From assembly GCF_009389715.1 (NCBI RefSeq), contig NC_052405.1:11610694-11674693 (forward strand): a stretch of DNA of 64,000 bases. The letters are read 5' to 3'. The notes under the pieces are model-generated. The model did not search any database, was not told where the DNA came from, and saw nothing but the letters and a program-made list of their open reading frames with translations. The position numbers and the translations under genes were made by a program. Origin of the DNA: Phoenix dactylifera (Eukaryota > Streptophyta > Magnoliopsida > Arecales > Arecaceae). This document shows, in pieces, positions 36,709-49,800 of the stretch. Position 1 is the stretch's first letter. Each line of letters starts with the position of its first letter.

Positions 36709-38916
36709 TGGTATGACAGTGTCTGAAAGAATGAAACTTCAATTATCAATCTAAGGGTCATTTAAACATTTCCATAACGATGTGGTTTTCGAATTTCAAT
36801 TCTGGAGGACGGTCCGGCTCATTGATAAGCTGTTTTAGCAAGAAAATGATGTGCGTATTGCTCAATCCAATCCTTGCGGTGTTCGGTTGCTGCATCTGAT
36901 TGCACTTTGAATGCTATTGTCGAAACTCTTGGCTGCTCATGGTTATGGCATAAATATCCATGCTTTCAGCTTTGTTTTCCAGCTTCTATTGAAAAACATT
37001 AGAGGGCATTGTTTATTTGTCTTTCCCCTATATAGCAGGTCAATTATATTTGCACCGAAATTGATTGCAATCAGATGTCATGTTTGTATATGTTCCAATC
37101 TCATCAATTAGATTTTGCTTTTGGTAAATTTTCTGATTTGAATTAATTCTGTCCATGCACACAAGTGTATAATATCTTTCTTAGTTTTTTTTGGCCCTCT
37201 CTGCATTCTAGAAGCTGCATCTAAACAGTGGTTGTTGAACACTGGTTTGAAGCGATGGTAAGTATCTTTCAGGATGTTTTATGTAAACTGGCTGTTTGTC
37301 TGTGAGTTGGGATCTTCTCCAGTTTGGTGTAGAAGTGTCTATTTCTGTTTATGCTCTTTTTGGTGCATGTTTCTAACTAACAGATGGGCACGGATGCGTA
37401 CCGTTGGAAAGATCATGATTAATGAGGCAGATATCCTTAGGAAAGAAAAAAAGGAGTTGGTGATTGTTCTTGAGCCATGATGTTCTTGTATGAATTGTTA
37501 TGGGATGGATTGGGTTTCTACCAAGAAAAATGGGAGCTTTGTTAGAATAATTGGACAAAGGAGGTTAATAGTTGTAACCTGAGAAGTATGAGGGGAAAGA
37601 TATTATGCATATTAGTTACCAAGGAAAAAAAAAACAATATGGACATTGACACCAAGTATCCACCATTCAGCTTCATGTAGATTGTTGAGGTGTGGAGGGA
37701 TGAGTTTTGGTATGGAAACATTGCTTAGATTTCTGGGGGAAAAAAAACAGAAGAGTTTGATTGGAACAATTGCAAAATGGAAACAGAAAAAAATCTACAA
37801 GCAGTGACTGGTGGGTGGTCATAAGAATGTTTGAACCAATAAGGTGGATTTAGAAAAATAAACCAAATAAAACAGTAGAAAAGATTTCTTGGGAATAGCT
37901 GGAAAATGAAAAAGTAATGTCGCATTTGTAACTTTGCATTACATTCAAAACCATTTTTGGTGGCTTTGGAAAGTAGAATTCATTAAAAATATTAAAGTGA
38001 GATCAGGTGCTGGAAGGGTGATTTGCAAATGTATTGGAAACATTTACAAGATTTTGATAAAGAAATAATTCATAGAAGAAGTAGCTTGGGGGAAAAAAAT
38101 CCATAGTAATACGGAAATTGGAAAATTAGAAAAAGTCGTACAAGGGCTGTAGTTGGATTATTTGCACAATATTTAGAAGGTTCATAGATTCTGCAGAAAA
38201 ATATTAATAATAATCAGTGAATTTAGAAAAATAAAAATCATTAAAAAATGATGAGTTTTAGAAAAAAAGAATTTAGTAATAAAAATTAGTAATTCTTAAT
38301 AATATAGAAATAAATTTTATTTATAAAAAAATATTGTCAGGACCAAACCAGGGAAAATCGAACTGCCAAAAAAATGTCTTCAAAAATAAAAATATTGTTA
38401 AATGACGGATTTTAGATGAACAGAATTCAGCATAAAATTTGGTGATTTAAAAAAAAGGGAAAATAAAATTATTCATAAAAAATAATAATAATTAATAAAA
38501 GTTAGGAAGTATGGACCATAAGTTTACAAGATCATTGCACTACGACTAAACTATAAAAATTGTTGCACTTAACAACTATGAAGCTCATCAATAAAACATT
38601 AAAACTATTTAGATTTCGAGCGCTCTTATCCGTTGGCTTTAATTTTAAAACTGGACCATATGTTTATGAATCACAGCTCTGTCCTTCTTAGGTCGTGGCC
38701 AGTATAAGTTGGAGCAAGAGTTGTATCTTGCAAGTGTAAAGTGATTTTCTTGGATTAAAAAAAAATGGCGCGAACCCTCTTGTGTAGAAAATTTAAGGGA
38801 ATTATCAATTAATTCATCACAAGCTGCTTTCTTTTATCCACATAACGAACGACTGTATTTCTCTAACTGGCAGCTTCCATTTTATTGCACTGAAAATTTA
38901 AAAAAGTTCTTATCAA

Positions 38917-38964
<48 letters not shown>

Positions 38965-40385
38965 TGAACTGCATAAAGTGTTGAAGATATAAAAGCAGGA
39001 TCACTAATATTATGCAGAATATATCATCTATCACCCTAAAGTTTTAAGAATACTGGTTTGAATACAACAAACTTGCACCTCATTTACATTATTTCTCTGT
39101 ATCAAAATTCTAAACTACATTTCCTTGTACAGTCAGGTGCTGATTTATTGCATCTAAGATTACAAAAAGAATGTCTACTATAAAAATCACATGAAAAAAG
39201 TACCCAGAAGAAGCAACAATGTACAAAAATGATCTAGCTAAATATTACTCATCACAAGACAGTTAAGTCCCTGAAGAATTCCTTCCCCTTTGCAACATCC
39301 CTCGGACGTTCTCCGGCGCTTACAACTACAACTATAATTTTAGATCAACAACCTAAAACTTCCCCGAAAGAAAGGAGAAATAACACAATTTAGGCTGCAG
39401 TGACTGAAAATTTCTGGTATTAAAATATCTGCATTATAGTTAACAGCTGTTAGCTGGTTGGCACCTTACTCTCCATAGGAGGTCCCCTGTTCATTCTTAG
39501 ATGGTGGCAAATAACCACCATGTGTCACAAAAAATAAGGGCTGCACTATGGAGCATTGAATTTATATAAAGCACATAAAAGTGATTGCCCCTTGATGAAT
39601 CCTGAAATCAGTTCTTGAACATAATTAAATTGCACTCGAAAATTGAAAAAAAAAAGAGATAAAGGCTGTTGCATAGGCAATGTCTTAGAACCTGTAAGCA
39701 ACTAAAAAAAAACCCAAATGCAGAATCATCAATCTATGATATCAAAGTACTATCCTTCTAGAGATTCAAAACTCCACATTTTCTTTTAAACTTCTTTAAA
39801 ATGTGCTACTACAACTATATATCTCACTTTCGATTGATATTAAGAATGGATCAGTAAAGTATGTTTGGGCTTCATCCATCCTCTAGCTGTTCAGCATGAA
39901 TGGCAACATTCATCAAAATTGCTAACAATGTTCTGCTGTGGGTCCAGAACAAAGTTGTGGAGGCAGTCTTTTTCAGAAGAAACTGCAAAACAATACAGTT
40001 GTTATCTTCTATTTTTAAGCTTAATTTCCCATCTCAACTAACTCCCTTTAACCCTTATAGGCAATGCAGATAAAATACATGTTACATAAAATGTTCATCA
40101 GGTGTAAGATTTTAAAGTGACACATTACCTGTCACCATGCATTAAAGATAACTAGCTAGTACACCATCCTGTCATGACATGATACAGAAGCTTTTGACTT
40201 TATACTGGTGTATGATTTCAAGAGGTAATTTAACTATGAATTCTAAGAGACTGAAAAAAATTAGAAAAAAAACTGCAGAAACAAAAATAATCTAGGATTG
40301 AACAAAACACACTAAACCCATTCTGCGCCAAATTTAAGATAGTTTAAGAATTAACCTGATAACTAACGCTAGAAAATGAACACAG
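36709..40385. other. 3' flank of the kinase and intergenic DNA
   Basis: The first 500 bases or so should include the 3' UTR. A GA run lies at 38922-38960. The rest is AT-rich with many short A runs. No other gene is seen. Confidence 0.45.
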
Positions 40386-42599
40386 TCAAGTCCAAATTGC
40401 GAGATCCCTGGGTGCAGTTGTCTCTGTTAGAAACTTGACAACATCCCCTTTAGTGACCTCCTCTTTCTTTAGATAAAGATGACGAACCTGGGCAAAGAAG
40501 GACATGGTAACATAATGAATAAAGAGGTAAGGTAAGATATGCCACAACCAAAAATATTTAAGTATTATTTATAAACATACATTGTGAAGAAGAAATTAGG
40601 CAAAAATAAGAAGCAAATGGATATTTTAAGGAAACTCGTCTACCTGAGGACAAACCATACTGTAATATAGTTAACCAGTAACAATCATCTTCACTACAAA
40701 ATATAAATTGGAACTAATCATCCAAAATTACAATTCTTAATGCTTCAAAAAAGTTGATACAAAAAGCAAGTTCACCAATTGATAAATAGCCAATACAGCA
40801 TTGGCAATAAACAACTAATCAATAGTCATAGAAACTGATAGCTTTCAAGTAAAAGCAAAGGGCCCGTTTAGCAATATAGTAGATCTGGAAGGATATGAGG
40901 AGAATGCTGGGAGGCTGCAGGTCCAGATCCTCGCAGGAAGGGATAAAAGGAGCTCATGAGGTCTTTCCCCCCCTTCCTATGGGACCGGGACCTCCAACCT
41001 CCCCGTGCTCTCCCTCCTTGTCTCGCACTCTCTCCCTTCCCTCCCTCTTTGGCCTAGCCTGACAGATCTTGAGTAAGAATTATAACCTGCCTTTTCAACC
41101 TGTCCAATACCTTGACAAGTTACTTATTTCAGAAGATAATCCAATGCTTACCAGTTTCTCTTTCCTCTTCTTCCCCTTTTTTTTGTTTTAGGTAGGGGCA
41201 TAAACCCAGCACAATCTATAATAACTACAATGCTAGTATCAGCCCAAACAAGCTAGAAAAGATCAGGAAACAAATCAGTGGTCCAGTGCATAGGCTGATT
41301 GGAGGTTGCTCCTTACCTGCTTATGGATATACAAAACTATGCCCCCCTCAAGAAAGAAGAAAAAAAGAAAAACTGAAACAAAAAGAATATATAGCATTCC
41401 TCACGAGGCCACCAAGGAGAGCAACTACAATGCGGAGAAAGATATGCCAGTTTCTTGACCTGACATGAAGGAAAAGGCATAACTAGTGGACTATCTATCT
41501 AAAAATTTGAAACAGAATCTCTCTCTCTCTCTCTCTCTCTGTATGTGTATTATATATATATGCCAGTTTATATCCCTCGTCCTGCCTCTCTTTTCACTCT
41601 CATATCTAGCAGCCAGAGATGCCTATCTTTCTGTGTTTCCCTTCACCTTCTTTGTTTCCTCTTTCTTCTTTAACCGTGTCTTAACATTTTTTCTCATTCA
41701 ATGACGATATATTACATAATACCCCCATGGCTAGTCCCCCCAGATTAGAAAGGTGAAGGGTTGATATCATGTTGATAACCTGTCATAAAATATGTCAATA
41801 ACTAAGATCCCTAAAGCTGACCCTACATAGTTTGGAAAAGGCTTGATAATTATAATTATGATTATGATTTATTACAATCTATGACCTTATAATATGGATG
41901 AGAATAGGCTGTGTCTGGGTTGAATTCAACATGTATTGTCTAAATATTGTCCAGAGGATTTGACTATCCAAACGGAAAGCACGGACAAGGAATTAGAACT
42001 ATAAAGATGGAAATGAGCTGGGAATTGCAAAGCACAAGAGACAGCTCAACAACAGACCATACAACATTATTCCTCGCAATAGCAAGATAAATATCGATGA
42101 CAGGAATATATTGAAGTTGTTCTCCTCTCCATAGAGCATTGAATCTCTTCTATCTTCTTCTCTCCTAAGATATCTCTCTAATCTCTACTCTTCTCTCTCA
42201 TACATTTTTTACTCACATCATGTGGAAGAAGATCAGGTGAAATCTTTACCAACACATTTCAATCAGATCTTGTGCTAGTTGATCTAACTTTAATTGGTCA
42301 AGAAAAAAAAATATAGCTAAGAACTAATATTTTCCACGCCAAATATCAATCTACAGGGTCTGACGTGCAGAACAATTAGGTTGAAGCCAATCAATAGCAT
42401 GCTGTTCGTATCAAGCAAAGCACAACTATATGTTCCTCACATTTAAGAAGAAAAAAGACAAGTTTTTTTATGAACCAACAGTTCTGTATAACCTGATCAA
42501 GAAGCAGAGAGATGAGTTGATCAGCAACCTTCTTGGACAAACCCTTCTGTGGTACAATCTGTAGCTTGGCACACTTGGGTATAGAAACAATGCAGTTAG
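40386..42599 (-). CDS. Unrecognised protein, two visible C-terminal exons
   Basis: Two minus-strand exons join cleanly: 42599-42493 (35 codons plus two bases) and 40487-40386 (33 codons plus stop). The protein text includes IPKCAKLQIVPQKGLSKKVA and DQLISLLLDQ before the intron, then VRHLYLKKEEVTKGDVVKFL and a final LAIWT. It is a helical, Lys/Leu-rich small C-terminus with no motif that I recognise. Upstream exons and an ATG were not found, and a stop precedes the first exon in frame, so the acceptor at 42600 is assumed. It could be the tail of a gene or a decayed fragment. Confidence 0.4.
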
Positions 42600-42700
42600 C
42601 TCCTCAGAAAGAAGATCCTGGTCCTTCGATGGAGCCCTTCATCGGCCACTCTTATTTCTTTTCACTCGCAGCTCCCGCCTCACTCCTCCCAATCTCATAC

Positions 42701-42762
42701 TAGCTTCACCAACGGTCAACTCCTCCCACTCTAGCTTCACCAACGGTCAACTCCTCCCACTC
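42701..42762. repeat. 31-bp tandem duplication
   Basis: Two perfect or near-perfect copies containing TAGCTTCACCAACGGTCAAC lie side by side. Confidence 0.85.
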
Positions 42763-42819
42763 TAGCTTTCCACATTACTCAACCTAGGGTTTCAAAAGAA
42801 GTACATAATCCCAAGAAAC

Positions 42820-42945
42820 CCTAAACCCTTTCGTTCTTGCTTCTGATGTCTTCGCCGGAGCCACTAGCTGGTAAACCCCGCTGGGGCTATTGGATCAAAA
42901 ACTCTGCACCGAGCCACCCTCTGATATCAATAATTTTTTAAAATT
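42820..42945 (+). other. Short ORF behind a telo-box leader
   Basis: AAACCCTAAACCC is followed by an ATG at about 42847 opening MSSPEPLAGKPRWGYWIKNS and about ten more residues. It looks like the first exon of a plant gene, but no continuation is visible and no family is recognised. It may be a lost gene start. Confidence 0.25.
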
Positions 42946-43600
42946 GATTTCTAAATATAGCTGCTAAGCTGGAATTTATCACATCGATCAGATTTCATCG
43001 TAGTGGACGACTTGCTTGTGGACAAAATAACTAAGTTGCGGTGATCGGGAGAGGTGGCAAAGAGCAAGTAATGGCGATGCCGAGGAGGTCCAGGAAGGGG
43101 AATTTGTTCGGCTTTCGGCGGTGCGGTGGGACAAATGGCTCCAAATATAAATATAAATGAACATGGCGAAGGGGCCGGAGTGTGGAGGACACCATGAAAA
43201 GATCTCGAGAGAGTTGGTGACGGGGACCATCCAATCGAGGAACACGCCGGCAATGAGGTTGAGGAGGGGTGGTGGGTGTATCGAGAATGGCAGAGAGGTC
43301 GGAGAGGAGGCGGCGGAAGGAGGGCTTGAGGGCTTGGTCTTTGTGGGAGGGTGGTTTTTAGGGGAAAACAGTGAGTGGTAGGGTTTAGGAGGGCGTTGGG
43401 TCGAGAAAGAAAGGGATGGAAGCCAACTTGAACATGAGGTGAAGTCCTTGTTTTTTTTATAAAAAAAATTTATTTATTTTTATTTTTTTTTAAGTATAGC
43501 AGCACCTCATGCAACACGTACGAGTGCAACTAATAAAATCAAAAAAAAAATAATGAAGGGAAAAAAAAATAGCCGTTTAATTCTTCTAAAAAAAACCTCT
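42946..43600. other. GC-richer block of unclear nature
   Basis: The part at about 43020-43400 is open in several frames on both strands, with no recognisable motif. AT-rich DNA follows. It could be a decayed exon. Confidence 0.3.
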
Positions 43601-43627
43601 AAAATATTGAGCCACAAAGGAGGCTAT

Positions 43628-43831
43628 TCAGTCGGCCGTACGTAGGGCATGCCTCGCATAGAAAATGTCCTCCCACATAGCTCTAAGCTCAACTTCAATA
43701 ACAAAAGTGTTGAAGATCCACCAGCCCCTGGCCACTACAAGCCTGACATTGTGGTCCTTGATGACAAAGCCATACCTCCTACCTCCTTCTCCAGCAACAC
43801 TGCCATCGAAATTCACCTTAAAAAAAGCTAG
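43628..43831 (-). mobile_element. LINE RNase H domain fragment
   Basis: The frame includes FFKVNFDGSVAGEGGRRYGF, then VIKDHN, and ends with VELRAMWEDIFYARHAL. This is the start of the RNase H domain found at the end of the ORF2 protein of plant L1-type LINEs. The preceding reverse transcriptase and the rest of RNase H are missing. It is a short remnant. Confidence 0.75.
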
Positions 43832-44546
43832 AGTGGGGGCTCCTAGTTGTTTCTCTTCTATTTTCATATTATATAGAACCTAGTTGGAGCTAACTAGAAA
43901 TAAAATATCTAATTACACATGATTGACTTAACTAGAGATTGCAGTTCATCAGGACGATGAAAGGCTAACATATGCAACTTTTTGCAAATTAAATTGATAT
44001 TTTTTATACGGATTTGTAGAAAGTGATAAGGGAAGACCTTATCCGCAATGCTGTTATATTATTGAGCATGGAATGCAAAAAGAAATTATATATCCACTTT
44101 TTTTTCTTTTTGAGATTAGTTAACTAATATATACTAATCAACACTCAATAATCTGCATGTTAACTTTCTGATTGAAGACCACAATAAGACATTCATCAAT
44201 TGTAAGTGTTTCTTGCCAATGTTTTTCATGTCAAATAAGAGGACACATTTTAGCAAAAAAAAAAAAAAAAATAAGAGGACACATCCCATCCACCAATTGA
44301 CAGTAAGAAATTTATTAATAATTAGAAATATTGAGAAAGAAAAAGAGATAAACTTGTCCAACCATGTCAAGCAGCAGGAGAGGATCCAGCCTCACCCAAA
44401 TCCCACCAATCAAAAGCCTCCTTTCCACCAGTCCTAGATGTCCCCCCATCTCCATGCCTCCATCCCCCACATCCATAAACTACATCATTCTCCACTCAAT
44501 CCCGCAAATACCTTATCCCTCCTATCTCCCCTCGCGCCCTCTCTCC

Positions 44547-45302
44547 ATGGCCACCACCTCCCTGCAATCCCTTTTTCATCCCCACCACCACTCCTTTACC
44601 TCCACCCCTGACTCTTCCCTCTTCCTCAAACCCGCCACCACCCCAACCAAACTCCTCTCCAACCTCTCTTCCTCCTCCATCACCACCACCCCATCCTCTC
44701 CTATCACTCCCACCACCACCACCTCCTCCTCCTCCTCCTTCGCTGTCATCGCCCGTCACCTCGAGGCAAGCGACTTCCGGCAGGCTGACGAGGAGACGCG
44801 GCGCCTCCTCATCGCCCTCGCAGGCGACGCCGCGCAGAAGCGCGGCTACGTCTTCTTCTCCGAGGTCCAGTTCATCGACGCCGCCGACCTCCAGGCCATC
44901 GACCGGCTGTGGCGCCTCCACAGCTCCGACCGCTTCGGCTACAGCGTGCAACGCCGGATATGGGAGAAGTCCCGCCGCGACTTCAGCCGCTTCTTCATCC
45001 GCGTCGGCTGGATGAAGCGCCTCGACACCGAGGTGGAGCAGTACACGTACAGGGCCTTCCCGGATGAGTTCATCTGGGAGCTCAAAGATGATACTCCTGA
45101 AGGCCACCTCCCACTGACCAATGCTTTGAGAGGGACTCAGCTTCTTGCTCGTATATTGACGCACCCTGCTTTTGAGGAGGAGAGTTTAGAGGAGGAGGAG
45201 GAGGAGGAGAAAGAAGGTGAAGGTGGTGAGAAGGATGTGGAGAAGGAGAGGCCCAAGCCTCTGAGCAATACAAAAACCTTCAAACCAGATTACTCCTTTT
45301 AA
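44547..45302 (+). CDS. GUN4: Tetrapyrrole-binding protein GUN4, chloroplastic
   Basis: GUN4 binds protoporphyrin IX and Mg-protoporphyrin IX, activates Mg-chelatase (CHLH/CHLD/CHLI) in chlorophyll synthesis and takes part in plastid-to-nucleus signalling. The intronless frame from 44547 gives 251 residues. Residues 1-65 are Ser/Thr/Pro-rich and almost free of acid, a typical plastid transit peptide. The GUN4 core is at about 70-210, with the recognisable LQAIDRLWRLHSSDRFGYSV and a later VGWMKRLD. Residues 211-235 are an unusually long run of Glu with a few Lys and Gly. The C-terminus FKPDYSF keeps the penultimate Ser that is phosphorylated in Arabidopsis GUN4 (family knowledge). An in-frame ATG at 44364 would add 61 residues. 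I prefer 44547, because the MATTSLQS start fits a transit peptide. The 5' half is very GC-rich, as in many monocot genes. Confidence 0.95.
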   Translation: MATTSLQSLFHPHHHSFTSTPDSSLFLKPATTPTKLLSNLSSSSITTTPSSPITPTTTTSSSSSFAVIARHLEASDFRQADEETRRLLIALAGDAAQKRGYVFFSEVQFIDAADLQAIDRLWRLHSSDRFGYSVQRRIWEKSRRDFSRFFIRVGWMKRLDTEVEQYTYRAFPDEFIWELKDDTPEGHLPLTNALRGTQLLARILTHPAFEEESLEEEEEEEKEGEGGEKDVEKERPKPLSNTKTFKPDYSF

Positions 45303-46882
45303 ACATGGTTTTGAAGGTCGGCAGCCTATTTTATTTTAAATAAGCCTTCCATGGCTGTCTAATTATTTCCATTTCCTTTCTTTTTGGTATTTTCGTTCTC
45401 TTAAACATGGATCATGGGAGAACTTTGCTGGCTGTGAATGGGTTGTTGCATGTTGCATGAAGTATTAATACATAAAATGTCATCCAATTACAGAGTTCTT
45501 AGCGTCATCTTAGGCTTCTTTTTTTGTCTCTATACTTGTGAGCCGGATAGGTTGCAACTCAGAGGTCAAGGGATAAACACTCCATACTAATGAGGGAAAG
45601 TCTTGTTCACAAAGATGTGAGGTTGTCGGGGCCGAATAAGTTGCAACTCAGAGGTCAAGGGATAAAGACCGTGATAAATGTTCCTGTCGTACTACTGTGC
45701 TTATTCCTGATGAAAGCGTAGAGAAAGCACACGGACGAACGGATTTATTACCCATTTTCATCCCGGCAGTTCACAAAAAACCGGGTCGGGATAAGTTTAA
45801 GGATATGCTAAGGTTTACAAAGTATATTCCTTGGAAGCATTCACAACATTGACATGATGGATTCTGAGCACGAAGACAAATACTGATGCAGAACGAATCT
45901 TCGTAGCACTCCAGACACTGTTCACGTAACTGGTATTTAAGATTGGTGCCCATTCAACATTTTCCATACAGTGAGTATGATATGATACAAAAAAACAATT
46001 CTGCCTTCCTTCTTAATCCCATGTTGGCAATTGCATGGTGGGAATAGAGGTTTGCCTTGATGATTTTGTTACATGCAACGAAGAAGCACTGTGTTTTCTG
46101 CAAGAGATTTAAACATGTGGATTGGCATTTACACCAGTAACGTTGCGTGGAGCATGTTCACCTCGAGGCTTGACCAATTGTTGTCAAAATATCTCCTAAA
46201 TTTTTTTGCTGCACATAAAAAAAAAGAAAAAAAAAAGTTAATCTACAGTTAGTACGCTGTGATTTCCATTACATATAATGCACAGGTTTGATGCAATCAA
46301 AGGGATTGCTGCCACTGCCAAATTGGAAAATTGATGCATTTTTTGGAAGAAGTTTCCTGAGGGTGCTGTCTAGACTCCTGGCTACCCTTTCCGCATGATA
46401 TCTCGAAGGCCTGAGGCATTTACCAAGTGAAGGGGCAAAGAAAGACTGAAGAAGTTGGGAGGGCATGGAGGAAGCCGTTGATCCCACTCCTATTCAAGGA
46501 TGCTAGAATCCATAAAAAAACGTTGAGTTTTGGTGACCAAGAAACCTCAGGATTGTGAGAGAATATAGGCAGCTTCCATTCAAGGGAAGAAAAACCAAAT
46601 TATAATATATACAAGCTCTAGTTAAACATTCACTACTTAGTCGCGCACCACCAAAATGGTGGCAGATTGCTTGAACTTCTTGTCCCTTTTAATCAGCCAT
46701 ATTTTTTTATTTGGTCTAACAAACTATCTACTTGTTTAAGGCAGCCAGCCTTCTTGAAAGAAACTTCATTCTAAGTTTTTTATATATAAGAAGAATAAAG
46801 AAAAATGCGTGCCAGAAAGCAAAACCTGGTATGCACAAGCATGTAAACTCACATGCTCAACCTTGTCACAGTGCATCGCATG
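45303..46882. other. Spacer between convergent GUN4 and SPRING-like genes
   Basis: It should hold both 3' UTRs. At 45550-45665 a roughly 28-base phrase (GTTGCAACTCAGAGGTCAAG and neighbours) occurs twice, about 95 bases apart. A 72-codon minus-strand frame at 46487-46269 matches nothing known to me. Confidence 0.4.
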
Positions 46883-49800
46883 TCATGCACACGGGCAAAG
46901 TCTCCTTGTATGTTGATGTGAACCATCGCATGTAAGCATGGCCTCCCTTTGTGTAAACAAGCATGCCCCTGGATTCTGGAAAGCCAAAGAGAAAAGAAGC
47001 TCAACGAACATTTTACGGTAACGTGCTTTATATTCTCACTCCCGAACATTCTTAACAAGCAAAAGATAGATATAAGCAGTTGAGTCTAAAAAATAGTAAT
47101 TTACAAGTATGCAAGGATAAAGGAAAGGAAAAAACTTGCAGTTGATAAGGCAACTGATGCATTATACGCCTTTTCACAAGAACATAAGATGTGCCAGCAA
47201 AGTGAATTAAAAAGTTGGGATCGATATTTCGCATCATAATTATAAAACAAATGCAAAAAATGCCAACAATTAGAGTACCTGATCTTCCAATTTATAATGT
47301 GCTACTAAAACACACTATATGATAAGTTAATAGAAACATTACATGATCAAAAGATTTGGTAAAACCTACCATTTTTGAAGTATGGATGATACATTTTAAG
47401 CCCTTAGATAATCCTAACATATCTCATATCTGCAACCCAGGAGTTCGCAAGCCTGCAGTCAGCCTATAATAATCTTCGCGTGCTAAGTATGCTAGTAGAG
47501 AGTATTTAATTCCTAAGTACTCAGGCAAACTATTTCATTCATTTAACTTGAAGTAGAAAGCTTGCCTACGGCAATGATCCACAATTAAAATTTGTTCTAC
47601 AATGTCATAGGCTTGTGTCAGGGATTGGTACTTGCTTTCTTAATAAGCAAACCTTATTCATTGATCAAGAAACAAAGGAGATAATTTTGTCATACGAATT
47701 TCATAACACATATCTTTTAGTTATTTTTTTCCATCTATTTGCCCCATATAAATCATACAAAAAGAACCATGACTAACATATTATAAATTAAGATTTTGTT
47801 TGCAATCCTATTTTCAAGAGTCAGATCTTGATAGTCTCTATATATGCCAGTAGCACAGAAATTCATTTAGTACTTCATATTTTAGAAAGCTCTTCTCCAT
47901 TAAATAAGCTGCTCAAGTGTGTGGGCCCATACCGAGAGAACAATGAAATGCTATAAAGGTGACTCAGATTATGCATTAAAAAAATGGAAAAGAAACTATA
48001 CCACATCCTTCGGTGCATCATCAACAACTTCAGCAGGTTGATCTGCTCCAATGCTAGAAAAACATCCACCCTTGCAGCTCATATATCTCTGCAGACTAAA
48101 TAGAAACAGCAAGTGCTATTCTTGTCAATATCATCTAGTCACAGAGGCCCAAATATATCATGCACAGTGATAGCATCAACTATAACTGTAAGGCACTCCA
48201 TCGAAAAGCATATATCTAAATACTAGTTTTTTATAAAAATATAGATAAAATTTGATAAACATACCAAAGATGCCAGAAACTTTAATCATTTTAGGCAACA
48301 AACTCTATTACTGGAATCTATTGTCTATCATATATTAAAGCTAACTGTTGGTGGTGTTCTGAATTGCAGATGTCTAGCATTCCAATGCATTACAAGAAAG
48401 TTATATATCAATCTGACTCTCTACGAAAATTTGTTACCATACTTTTCAGATAAGGCATGAACTGTGAATATTCTCGTAGTAATTATTATTGTGATCTTTC
48501 AGTGGCTGCCATTTCAGTTTTATCCATTAGAGATCACAAAAATTAGAACTCACTGATAGTTATTTGATCATTTACTCACTGAGTTCAAACCCAGCTTAAT
48601 ATATCACATTTGCTTTCGGGACGAACTTGAATTCCATGTTTATATTATTTTTGATGATGAAGTTTAGTCACACAATCCAATATTTAAGATGATAACTATT
48701 ACAACGAAAATTTGTTACCTTACTTTTCACACAAGGCATGAATCATGAATTTTCTCATAATAGCCTAACGTTATAATTGAGATCTTGCAATGGCTACCAT
48801 GTTCAACTTTATCCTTAGGGGTCACCATACTTGGACCTTCAAACCCAACTCGACAACTCACATTTGCTTTAAGGATGAATTGGAATTCCATGTTTATATC
48901 ATTTATGACAATGAAGTTTGATCACCCAATATAATATTTAAGATTATAGCAATAACACCAATGCAAACATCTAAGAAAATAAGGGAAGATTAAGAAACAA
49001 GGAAAGTTCTAAGATATCGCAAATTGCTAATTTCTTTATGAGAATAAATCTCTAAGTCTGATCCATAGCCAGCCACCACTAAACTGCTGCATTATCACGA
49101 GCTAAATTAGGTAAATATGCTCTACACTTGCTCTAATCAACTATAAGACACCCAAAGACAGGCATGCCTTAAGATCCATTAGATTGAAAAGAAGGTAATT
49201 ATGCTCTACACTTGCTCTAGTCCACCATAAGACACCCAAAGACAGGAATGTCTTAAGATCCACTAGATTGCAACAAAAAAGAAAAAAGAAAAAAAAATCA
49301 AACAACAACCAAACTCGCCCAAAAGTTTAAGATTATAAACAAGATAACAGAATGACATTTTTCTAGTTGCTTATTTTAAAAAGAAAAAAATGCATCGTTG
49401 GAGACGTACAGGAACTGAATAGAGACTTCTCAAAACTTAATAATTAAAGTATTTTCTTTTAAACTTCTATTTTTACACACTTTTCTGCAATTCGTTGTAA
49501 ATAACATTGTGATGGTGTTTGGGGGAAAAATCAATAAAATAATCAGAAATTGTGATATTTTTTCTAGGATCAGAAACTTACAATTCACATTTATTAAGCA
49601 CAAGAAGCCTGTTTGGAACACATGATTGCTTCTTCGACCTGCATGCTGAATTACAGGATTCCCCCTGCCTGCCTTTCATGTGAGGTTGTTAGCAAATTTC
49701 CCAAATGTTGCTGTCACTATATGTTACGGTAATAAAAATTGTCAGAAAGACTCTTACTTTCCAATGACAATATCAATGCCTGTCAGCCTTGCTTCAGAAC

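Noticed and set aside
40860-41060. Possible MITE left end beginning GGGCCCGTTTAGC
   Set aside because: No matching inverted right end or target duplication could be found.
44496-45164. Minus-strand Gly-rich frame
   Set aside because: It is a shadow of GUN4, caused by the GC-rich Ser/Thr/Pro transit peptide.
46269-46487. 72-codon minus-strand frame starting MGSTASSMPSQ
   Set aside because: It looks somewhat protein-like but has no splice-consistent neighbours and no family that I recognise; the SPRING-like gene already ends at 46883.
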